This document shows positions 54,661 to 64,000 of a DNA stretch of 64,000 nt, piece by piece; within the stretch, counting starts at the first letter, position 1; each line of letters begins with the position of its first letter. The notes under the pieces were generated by a model, which was given only the letters and a program-made list of their open reading frames with translations, was not told where the DNA came from and made no database searches. This DNA is from Massariosphaeria phaeospora. Its lineage: Eukaryota > Ascomycota > Dothideomycetes > Pleosporales. The DNA lies in assembly GCA_011032825.1 (NCBI GenBank), contig JAADJZ010000031.1:372001-436000 (forward strand), given 5' to 3'. Position numbers and translations under genes: made by a program.

Positions 54661-55534
54661 AACTTGCGCGTAAAGTAGCTGCTATAGCTGTTAACAAAAA
54701 AAAAGCGCTATTACTAGTACGCTTTTTGCTTTGTGTAGCGCTTAAACATCTACTTAAGCTAAGCTAATTTAATATCGTTGTTTGTTTATTTTAAAGTTGA
54801 GTTTGCTATAAATACTTAGTGTTTTTTAGTTTTAACGTCGTTAACTTAGCTTAATTGCAAGCTAGCTTTTTTTTTGTAAATAAAAGCAAGCAGCACTGCT
54901 TTACTATTAGCGCAAATACAAGCTAAAAGTGTAATTTATTTTTTATTACTATCTTGTATAGCTGCTGTACGCAATTTTGCCTACTAAACTACTTAAAAAA
55001 CGCGTTTTAAGCGTATAGTAATGCTAACAAAAAAGCTTTTTTTATTTATATTATAAGTATTGCGCGCTTTAACGCTGTACTTATTTATTTTCTTGTGTAG
55101 TAGTTAAAAGTATAAGTTGTGTTTTTTATATAAGTTAGTTTAGTAACGTTTGCAATTAATTTTAGCGCTTTATTTAGTAGTAAGCTTGTTAGCGTAGCAA
55201 TGCAAAAAGCGCGAAACCTACGCATACAAAGCTTTGTATTTCGCAACTACGCTAGCGAAATCTTGTACTATTTTTTTTGTAAGTAGCAAGCTTTGCTTTG
55301 TGTATTTTTTTATGTACTATACAAGCTTTGTTTTTTATTGTAAGTTAAGTAATTGCTGTTTTTCTAATGTAGCTGCATAAAACTGCATTTTGCTTTTGTA
55401 CCTTTACAACAGTGTTGTGCAATTAACACTAAACTATTCTACAACTTTGTAATATAAGAAAGATACGCTAGCTTTACCTAATTCAATTGCTTTAATTGCA
55501 GCTTTAATTAAGTTTATATTAGTAAAGTTGTTAG

Positions 55535-55923
55535 GCTAGTAAATAAGTAGAAGTTGAGTTAGAATTAAGTTAGCTTACGTTAGATTTCAACTTAACTCTA
55601 GCTTTAACCTACGCTAGTTACTAAGTAGCTTAAATTAAAGTTAAGTTAAAGTAGTTAAAGTTTATAGTTGTAGTTGAGTTTTACATAATATTTACAACTT
55701 ATATTAATATTAAGTTTTTTATATATATTTATTACATTTATTTATTACAGTTTCTTAACTATTTAGGTAGCTCTAATTTAACTTTTAACCTAAAGCTTTA
55801 ACTACTTTAACTTAACTTCTACCTACGCTAGATTAACTCTAACTTAACTTTAACTTAAAGTTTGTGCAACTTATTACTTAACTTATACCTATTAATAAGT
55901 ACTTTTTACTTATTCGCTAGCGT
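55535..55923 (-). repeat. MITE-like insertion in the left arm
   Basis: Bounded by ggctagtaaataagtag on the left and cttattcgctagcgta on the right, which are inverted relative to each other; rich in gttaagttaaag words. The flanks rejoin to match the right arm if it is removed. Confidence 0.6.
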
Positions 55924-56424
55924 AAAAGTAGTAACGCATTAAAGTTAAAACGAAATACATGTTTTAATATTGAAATAGCTTATTAGTTGTACTAGCTTAT
56001 CGCGCGCACGGGCACTATAATAAAAAAGTAGGTTGTTTTAGCAAAAACTAATTTTAGTAGGTTAACTTGCTTAGTAGTAGAATACGTTATATATAACTAA
56101 CTATAAAGTGCTTATACGCTACGCAAGCTATTATAGTACACAAGCTACTCTAACTTCAAAACATATAATTTATTTTAACTTTAACACTTTGTTACTTTAC
56201 TAATATAAATTCAATTAACGCTGCAATTAAAGCAATTAACTTGTGCAAACCTAGCGCATTTTTCTTGTACTACTAAGTTGCTAAATAGTTTAGCGTTAAT
56301 TGCATAACGCTATTGCAAAAACACTAAAGCATATTGTAGTTTTAAATAAAGTACTACAAACACTAGCAATTACTTAACTTATAATAAAAAGCAAAACATG
56401 TTATATACATAAAAAAATGCACTA

Positions 56425-58288
56425 ACGTACTTTATAAGCTCGCTAGACACACGAGTTCGCCGAACACTTTTGCCAAGCTTCTACCAACTCTACCTATGTA
56501 CACGATGCTTCTACAACAACACTAGATAGAGCCTTCTAATAAACGTTAGATACAAACTGCTCTTTAAGCTTTTAAACAAAACGCGATACTTTTTTTGCAA
56601 CGCGCTGCAGCTATCTATAACGTCTCTTAAGCAGCACTAAGCAATCAACGCGCTAAACAGCCTTTACAAGCAGATTACAAGCTTAAATTAATAAATTTAA
56701 CAAAAACTAAAGAGAGCGTAGTTGTTGAGTATATACTTAAGCTTATTACGCGCGGATTTCTCTCTAGGCTCGCAGCTGTAGCTAATATAGCCAATTTTTT
56801 GCGCGCAAAGCGCAATCTAGGCTAGGTTAGCTTAAACTAGCCTAGTACGTAGGTTAAGCACTGCTCTAAGTTTACAATAAAGTTTAATTGCAAGTACAAT
56901 TATAAAAGAGCGCTTTGCGAGGACCTAGAGGTTATCTAGAGCTAGTTTAGCCTAGTAGCTAACATCAAAGCCAAGTACGGCATCTAGAATAAAGACACGT
57001 ACAACTTTAACAAGACAAGCTTTATAATAGGCTAGATAACAACTAAAGCAGTTGTTACAGCTTTAGAGAAACAAAGACAGCTAAAGGCAATACAGCAAGG
57101 CAATAGAGAATAGACAACAGTTATCCAAGGCATTAACGCAACAAAGTAAGCTATTCTACTTTTTATTATTTTTAAGAGCTGCTATTACTTTTTTGCCTAG
57201 TACAAAAAGAAGAATCTGCTTTAGAACTAGGTTATTGCAGTTTCTAAGAACGGCTAGACAACAAATAAGCTTAGCTTGCAGTAGTTAAAGCACTTTAATA
57301 AGCATACAAAGAAGAAAGTAGTTAGTGCTTACTAACTACTCGCAATTGACAGCTATAAGAGCTATAACTCGCTCGCATTCTAGCAATACTGCAAGAAGAA
57401 CAAGATTATTACTATTTGTATGCTTCTGCACTTATCGCACTTTTTGCAGCTTCTTAATATAGGTTGTTTTGCTTTTTTAAAGAAAGCGTACGAGCGCTAA
57501 GCTAAAGATCTCATGCGCAACCGAATTACTTACATTACAAAACTTAAGTTTCTACTATGCTTTATACGCGCTTATAATGCAGCAATTACTTTTAGTAATA
57601 TCTAAAAAGAGTTTTGAGGCGCTAGATTAGTTTTATTTAACTTAGAACAAGTTATAACAGCTTTTAACGTCTAGTTGCGTACTTTATTACTACTACTGTC
57701 TATTAACAACGAGCCCTAGTAGTTGCAAACTCTAAGCAATACTTTTAAACTAAAGTTGCAATTAACGCTTGTAAAAGCAAGAATTTAGAAGCATATAGAT
57801 AGCTTACCAACGTCTATAGTAAAAGCCTTTAAAAAAGTCTTAAAAAAAGCAGCTATTATCGCGCACAAGCTAGTGTTAGCGCAAAAAAAAATTGCAAAGC
57901 TTTGAGCAGCAAATAAGGCTGCTACGCGACGTAGATCGCATAAAAGAAAGCGAGTTTAGGCAGAAAAAACCTTGATAGTTGAGAATAAAGCTCGTCTAAC
58001 TGCTCTAAAAGAGTTTAGAGCGCGTAGTAATAAAAAAAAGTTAAAGACGCAAGTGCGCGCTAAAGCAGGTGAACTATCTCAAAGGCAGTGTAAACAGTGC
58101 AGTTAAACCAAGCATAACGCACGTACGTGTAAGCAAGTAGCAGAAGTAAACTCTAAATAATATCTTAGGTTAGATTGCTCTATATAGAGCTAAAGTAAGC
58201 TGTTTTGCGCTAGAATAGAGTAGTTTTGGTAGGAGCTTGGCAAAAGTGTCTAGCGAACTCGTGTGTTCGGCGAGCTCGTAAAGTACGT
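56425..58288 (+). mobile_element. Fot1/pogo-type DNA transposon, inactivated
   Basis: 1,864 bp between TA dinucleotides (56423-56424 and 58289-58290), with terminal inverted repeats of about 60 bp beginning ACGTACTTT and sharing cacacgagttcg and acacttttgccaagct. Size, TA target and long TIRs fit Fot1-like elements of the Tc1/mariner superfamily. The other arm of the big inverted repeat has the corresponding empty site at about 55298-55299. Confidence 0.88.
56640..58160 (+). pseudogene. Degenerate Fot1/pogo transposase
   Basis: Readable on the plus strand: YNFNKTSFIIG at about 57000, TVIQGINATK at about 57120, LAIDSYKSYNS at about 57339-57371, CMLLHLSHFLQLLNIGCF at about 57420-57470, and a C-terminal zinc-knuckle-like QCKQCS*TKHNARTC near 58090. 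The three catalytic acidic positions fall at 57009-57011 (Asn codon), 57348-57350 (Asp kept) and 57456-57458 (Asn codon). Stops are frequent; not functional. Confidence 0.82.
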
Positions 58289-58924
58289 TAAGCAAAGCTT
58301 GCTACTTATACAAAAAATAGTACAAAGTTTCGCAAGTATAGTTGCAAAATAAAAAGCTTTAAATACGTAGGTTTTGCGCTTTTTGCATTAACACAAAAAT
58401 AAGCTTACAGTTAAATAAAGCGCTAGGCTTAATTGCAATTGTTACTAAGCTATTTTATATAAGAAATACAACCTATACTTTCAACTAATTTATAGAAAAA
58501 TGCGAAAGTACGATGTAAAACTAAGCAATACTTACAATATAAATAAAAAAAAGCTTTTTCGTTAGTATAACTATACGCACCAAACGCGTTTTTTTAAAGC
58601 AATTTAGCTAGCAAAACTGCGTACAGCGGCTATACAAGATAGTAATAAAAAATAGATTACGCTTTTAGCTTGCGTTTGTAGCAATTAGAATTTACTACCG
58701 CTTGCTTTTATCTACGAAAGAAAAGCTAGGTTGTAATTAAGCTAGGTTAACTCTATTAAAGCTAAAAAAACACAAGGTTTTTGTTACTAACTCAACTTTA
58801 AAATAGACAAACAACAATATTAGATTAGCATAGCTTAAGTAGTTGTTTAAGCGCTATACTGCAACAAAAGCGCGTTAGCAATAGCGCTTTTTTATTGTTA
58901 ACAGCTATAGTAGCTACATTACGC

Positions 58925-59180
58925 GTACGCTAGCGAATAAGTAGAAAGTATTTATTATTAGGTATAAGTTAAGTTAGAGTTGCACAGACCTAAAGTTAAA
59001 ATTAAGTTAGAGTAATTAAAGCGTAGGTTAAAGTTAGGTTATAAGTACTTCTTTTAAGTTAATAAACTTATTATAACTAGCTGTTATAATTATAAAAAGA
59101 AAATATATTAAAATATAAAATTGTAGAGGTATGTGCTAACTTAACTTTAACCTACGCTATTTAGTTTTAGCGTAGGTATA
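58925..59180 (+). repeat. MITE-like repeat in the right arm
   Basis: Starts gtacgctagcgaataagtag and ends ttttagcgtaggtataag; same internal order as 50278-50548. Located where the left arm has its extra 0.95-kb segment. Confidence 0.62.
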
Positions 59181-61154
59181 AGTAGGCTAGCGAATAAATA
59201 AAAGTTAAGTTAAAGTTAAGTTGCTTTTTTTATAACTCTAACTCAACTCTACTTATATACTCAATTTTTTAACGCTAGTACAAAGTTATAGTTAAGTTAA
59301 GTTGCATAAACTTTAAGTTAAAGTTAAGTTATTTTGCACAAGCTTTAGGTTATAGTTGAGTTATAGTTAAGTTGTTATATTTAGAGTTTACATTTTGTAT
59401 TTCAACGTTAGCAAAGTACAAGTTGCTTAAGTTTATTACAAATTATTATTATAGCGTAGAATTAGTTGCATTTTAATAGCTAAGTATAAAGCAACGTCTA
59501 CGCTAAGTATTGCTAAAAAATTTAAAATTATTATAGCTTTATACTGCTAAAACAAGTAGCAACTAAACTTTTGCTTTTACATTTGCTACAAACTTTTCTT
59601 GTACTTTCTATAGTATTTTTTTGCTAAATTTATATTTCTTGTGTTAATTGTTACTCTTTTCGCGTATATAGCGTTTATATTAGTATCTATTAAAGTTAGC
59701 TTTGCACTTAGCAATAGGTAGAAAGCTATACTTTTAAAAATACTAATTAGAAAAGCTTTTGTTACTTTTTGTATAGCTTTAATTGCACTAGCTTAAAAGC
59801 GTAGATTAGGCTTAAACTTTTGCGTAATTTTGCAAACTAGCTAACTAAATAGCAGTTTGCGCATAAAAAGCTTAGTTAATTTCTAGTATTGTTGAATTTT
59901 GCGCAACGCAATAGCTGCATGTTGTTAAAAATTAAGCTGTAATTAACTACTATAATAACTTACTTTTTTGCTTTTAGCAGTAAAGCTTTTTTATACTACT
60001 TATTATTAGTTTCTTTTTGTTTTTGTATAAATTGCTAGATTTGCAAGCTACTTTTATTGCAAAAAACTTTCGCAAAGCTTTGCTGCTAGTAGCAAAGTAG
60101 TAGTAGTTAGTTTGCTTAGTGCAAGCTATTGCAAAAGAATTGCTACGTAGTAGATATAGTATAGATAGTAGAAAGTTGTAATAATTATTTGTAATAATTA
60201 CGGCAAGTAAAGAAGCTGCAAAAGCTATAGCAAAAGTGCGTGTTTTAAGTAGCTAGTAGTAAAACGCTAGCTAAAGCTGCAGCTTTTGCAACAGCGTACA
60301 AGCTACTCTACACAAAATCTAGCTTGTAAATTCGCTACTTAACTTTTTACTACTTTACTTTTTACTTCTACTTACCTACGTACTACAACTAGCTTTATTA
60401 TTACTTACATTTATTACAAATACAAAAGCTACAATTAAGCAAAAGCTTAACAACAAAATAAACTACGAGCTTAATAATAAGTTGCTTTTGCTTTACAAAA
60501 TCAAAGTTTTGACTAAGTTTAAGCTAGCAAAGTAGAAAGCGCTTACAAATGTAATTATTACAAAAGTTTATTATAGCATTTGCTAACAAATTCAAAGCTT
60601 TAAGTTTAAAAAGCACAAAGTTCTTAGCGTACTAGCAAATCGCAGTTGCGTTAAATTACAAAAAAAGCGCTTTACACATTACAAGCTACTATTTAAAAAT
60701 TAATTAAGCAATACTGCTTGCGCAACTGCTTAGAGAAATTAAACAGCTTACTTAAGTGCTAAAGAAAAAGCAATTGCAAATGCTAGTGCAAGAAATTAGC
60801 AAGCAAAATACTAGCTTAAAAAAAAGCTTAAAGCGAAAGAAAAGTTTACTGCGTTGTCTACGCACAACTAGAAAAAGTAGTTAGCAACTAAACTTAAGCT
60901 TCTAAATAAGCAACGCTACTACAAACAAAAAAGTAGTAAGTTATTACATAAGTTTATTACATTATTGTACTTACAATACGTAGTTAAGTAGCTTTAAGCA
61001 AAACTTAGCTTTGTTTATAAAAAGTAAGCTTGTATTTATTACAATGTTAACTTTTAACAGTATAAAAACATTTTTAAACAAATTACCAAAGCACTAAAAA
61101 ACAAGAGAAAAATTAAGAATTAGCTAATGTTGCGAATATTTGGCGCTAGCGAGG

Positions 61155-61280
61155 TGTAAAGGCTAAGCGAACTTAGAAAAATCGTTTATTAGGCTTAGAT
61201 TAGTTCTTAGGGAATAAGTAAGTTCGATAGACTAACCTAAGTTTAATAAACAACTTTTTCAAGTTCGCTTAGCCTTTACA
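61155..61280. repeat. Fold-back LTR remnant
   Basis: 61155-61236 is the last roughly 80 bp of the chromovirus LTR in inverted orientation; about 61234-61280 is the last roughly 47 bp in direct orientation. The outer 20 bp (tgtaaaggctaagcgaactt and its complement at 61261-61280) are a perfect inverted repeat. Confidence 0.75.
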
Positions 61281-63029
61281 TATTAAAAACTCTTAAGATA
61301 AGTAATACTTTAATAACTACTTTTCTTTATACTCGCACTAGCGGTACGAAAGTAGCAAAGCTTAACTTCTACTATAGAAATCGCTTAAAGCTAAAAAACT
61401 AGTTACTCTAGTTCAACTTCTTTTTTAAGTTTAAAAATAACTACGTTAACGATATTAATAAAGCATCTTTAATAGCTTTCTACATAAAAGAAATAGCTTT
61501 TAAGTAAGTTCAACTTTACTTAAAAAAGTACTTAAATAGCAACAACAATAAAAACATAATTACACGCATGTTCAAAAATCGCGCTGTGTTTAAAAACAAG
61601 CTGCAACAATTTTATGCAATTGCTAACAAACTCGCTATTGCAAAAAAAACTATTTAACAAATACGCTAGACTAAGTTAGCTAGAAACTACGCTAACCTAT
61701 TTTAATAGTACTTTATCTAGACTAACTAGAACAACAAAGCACTTATGCGCATGTACAAGCAAAAGCTAAAAAATAACGTTAAAGCAAAACTAATGCGCTT
61801 CGAAGCAGCTACAAACACTTTAAACAACTTAATTAAAAAATTAATTTGCTTTGACAATAAGTTGTACGAACTTGCAATTAAAATGCAAGCTAAAGCAAAG
61901 TTCTACGCACTAAAGAGCAATAAGAGCTATATACTTAACACTAGCTAGCGTTAAGTACAAACTTAACACTTGCGCTTAGCAAGCGTATACAACTTAGCTT
62001 AAAAATACAAACTTATGCACTTCAACAACTTCAACAAAAGCAAACTAATTAACAAACAATTAAAGTATAGCAAAAAAACAAGAACTTGCTATAATTGTAG
62101 CAAACTAAGCTACATTTCTAGCAACTGTTATTAAAAAAACAAAGTCGTTCGATAGTTAAATGTACTATTCAATGCTACGAGTAGTATTTATAAAGAATAG
62201 AAAGTAATTACCTCTATAGATGTTAAGAATTAAAGAGAACAGTTGCCTAAAGAAACAAGTTTAGCTAAAGAAAAATTGCTTTGCAACGATTCTAACTATT
62301 TGATAGACGAAGAATACGAGTTACCAAACGAGCAGCTACAAATTTCGATTTACGAGAATTCAATATAGCATTATCTTAACGAGCTCAAACAAGAGCTTAC
62401 AAAGAAAAACAAACGAAGAATCTATTAAAAGCTCAAGAAAACAAAACGCTTTGAAAAAAACATTTTACTTTTAGATCTAAACGAATTGGCTACTAAAAAA
62501 CACTAGCACGATAAAGCTGCAAAAGAATCTCAACAATGCTTTAAAAAAAAACGCAACAATACGAACTTCTACAAACTACAGTACTACTTAAACTACTAAA
62601 ATCTAGAACACGCAAAGATGTTATAGATAGTGTGCTTTTACAACTACTATTTTGTTTATTACTCTAACAAGCAAAGCACAGAATAGTTTCTTAAAAGAAA
62701 AAGCTAATTCTGCTTTTAAAAGTAGTTTAACTGCAAAAACAATACTTGCGAATACTACCTATAAAACAAACGCGACATACTGTATTTCTCTAGAAAAAAC
62801 AACTTAGTAAAACTACTTGCAATGCGAATGCTTGTAAACGACAACTGCACTTAGGCTTAGTAGCAAACCTACCTACACTCTAACTGCGCACAACATTAAA
62901 CTTTCAAGAAAGCTAATAAATTTGGTACAGAGTTTTTTTTAGGCTAGCAACGCTTAACCTCAAAGTTAGACAAATTAACGTAATTAACCTAGCGAAACAA
63001 ATTAAGCTTTTAGTAAAGCTTAATAGTTA
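61281..63029 (+). mobile_element. Truncated second copy of the chromovirus (gag region)
   Basis: Directly follows the LTR end, as in the full copy, and matches 40444 to about 42285: same gag fragment (61745-61948 parallels 40907-41110) and same zinc knuckle with Tyr for His near 62088-62129. One region near 62330-62390 is shorter or rearranged. It stops at a TA (63028-63029) where another transposon is inserted. Confidence 0.85.
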
Positions 63030-64000
63030 ACGTAGATTTCTAGCGAGTTGCTTACCTAGGCGAGTTGCTTACCTGCGCCAAGCTTTCTTTCTACTACCTA
63101 CTTTTTTCTTTTTACTACTTTCTCTCTAGCACCTAGTATAGGTTAAAATAACTTAAATTACTTAAAATTAACTGCTGCATCTAACCTACACGTGCGTTTA
63201 TTGTGCTTTAGCTTGCCGCAACGTCTACAGCGTCTTAAAAGCTAGCTGCTCTAATTACTAGCATTACTACGAGCTTTTTTCTTCGCTTTTTTTTTATTAC
63301 TGCGCGTTTTAAACGCCTTAAGGGCTGTTAAGCGCACGCTTTTTTTAACTATAAAAGTACTTTTTTGCTGCACACGCTTTCTCTTGTGCGATTTTTGTTG
63401 CAAAAAAGCCTTGTTAGCAGCTTAAAGTTTAGCGACTTAGTTGCGCAGTAGCAGCATAGAAGCTGCTGCATACTTTGCGCCTTTAGAAAGCTTTGCAAAA
63501 GCATTAACTATTAAAGTAAAAAAGCTATCTACATGCTTTTGAATTTTCTTTCAAATTAGCGTTAATTGCGACTTAAATTTTAAAGTATTGCTTAAAGTTT
63601 GAAACTACTAGAAACTGTTTTTTACGGTAAGTAATAGTAGAGTGCAAAGCTGCACGTTAAGCTTCAAAATTACTGCTTCTAGGTTGAATAGAACTAATCT
63701 AGCACTTCGAAAGCTTTTTTAGATATTGCTTTTTGTAATAGAAGCGTTGTAAGCGCTAATAAAGCATAGCAAAAACTTAAGTTTAGTAATGTAGTTAATC
63801 TAGTTGCGCATTAGATTTTTAGCTTAGCAGCTGTACGCCTTTTTTAAAGGCGCAAAACAGCTAATATTAAAAAGCTGCAAAAAGTGCAACGAGTAAGAAA
63901 GCATGCAAAAAGTAATAATGCTGTTATTTTTGTAGTACTACTAGAAAGCAAGCGAGTTATAGCTCTTATAGCTGTTAATAAAAAGTAAATGTACTATTCT
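63030..64000 (-). mobile_element. Second Fot1/pogo-like transposon, 3' part, minus strand
   Basis: Begins acgtagatttctagcg right after the TA at 63028-63029, like the ACGTAC start of the first element. Reading the minus strand gives NSYKSYNS near 63950, CMLSYSLHFLQLFNISCF near 63840-63900, a long Lys-rich tail and a zinc-knuckle RCRRCGKLKHNKRTC near 63190-63235: the C-terminal half of a pogo/Fot1-like transposase with many stops. A repeated gcgagttgcttacct (63043, 63060) lies in its terminal region. The 5' part is outside the window. Confidence 0.8.

Larger units (their letters stand above)
51418..56040. repeat. Large inverted repeat, left arm
   Basis: Read 5'-3', this matches the reverse complement of 56080-61154 over long stretches: for example gctagcgccaaatattcgcg at 51421 versus the complement of 61130-61150, and the segments near 51530-51660, 53040-53170, 54670-54840 and 55260-55530. 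Compared with the right arm it carries MITE insertions at about 53306-53643 and 55535-55923 and an extra segment at about 53705-54660. Inner boundary is approximate. Confidence 0.75.
56080..61154. repeat. Large inverted repeat, right arm
   Basis: Reverse complement of the left arm, interrupted by the Fot1-like transposon (56425-58288) and a MITE-like copy (58925-59180). Outer end ggcgctagcgagg at 61142-61154 directly abuts the inverted LTR remnant. Within it, 60500-61150 reads as a Lys/Ala-rich protein-like frame full of stops, so each arm probably derives from a decayed transposon I cannot name. Confidence 0.75.

Noticed and set aside
1..64000. tRNA or rRNA genes, CRISPR arrays, bacterial-type operons
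   Set aside because: I looked for cloverleaf signatures, rRNA words and regularly spaced repeats and found none; spliced genes show this is eukaryotic nuclear DNA.

Overview
The window is nuclear DNA from a filamentous ascomycete (Pezizomycotina; a Dothideomycete is my guess, not proven). The evidence is many short spliceosomal introns, mostly 47-60 bp with GT(R)AG(T)-type donors and CTAAC/CTGAC branch sites, single-copy fungal housekeeping proteins, and an abrupt change at about 39.1 kb from a gene-dense, GC-balanced domain to a roughly 25-kb AT-rich domain full of repeats carrying C-to-T/G-to-A damage (the RIP signature of ascomycetes).

Layout. 0-1 kb: low-complexity DNA. 1.0-7.2 kb: a head-to-head pair of RNA-processing genes (eIF4A-III/FAL1-like helicase and SF3a60/Prp9), then a divergent Hsp70-like ATPase with five exons. 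8.2-14.6 kb: two single-pass membrane proteins with Ser/Thr-rich stalks (one secreted-type and Cys-rich) around a large disordered Pro-rich protein. 15.6-29.1 kb: a run of about twelve small, mostly intronless, helical or low-complexity orphan genes, many with TATA-like boxes upstream. At least two are related to each other, two are interrupted by single in-frame stops, and a divergent Arf-like GTPase is embedded among them. 29.7-38.5 kb: a compact housekeeping block with mitochondrial ribosomal protein L1, COG2, NADH pyrophosphatase (Nudix/NPY1), a mitochondrial cysteine synthase-like enzyme and condensin subunit G (YCG1).

39.1-64 kb: no intact gene. It holds a complete Ty3/gypsy chromovirus-type retrotransposon (40012-46543) with 432-bp LTRs and a CTACG target duplication. 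It also holds a very large imperfect inverted repeat (51418-61154) whose two arms differ by insertions, a Fot1/pogo-type DNA transposon (56425-58288) whose empty site survives in the other arm, several copies of a small AT-rich MITE-like family, a second 5' fragment of the same retrotransposon behind a fold-back LTR remnant, and a second Fot1-like element running off the right edge. Every transposon reading frame is broken by stops or transition changes.

The housekeeping genes do not form one pathway. The most distinctive parts are the 15.6-29 kb cluster of orphan coiled-coil-like genes and the nested inverted-repeat structure in the AT-rich block. I ran no searches: family names come from motifs I can read, and splice sites were placed by eye with frame checks.
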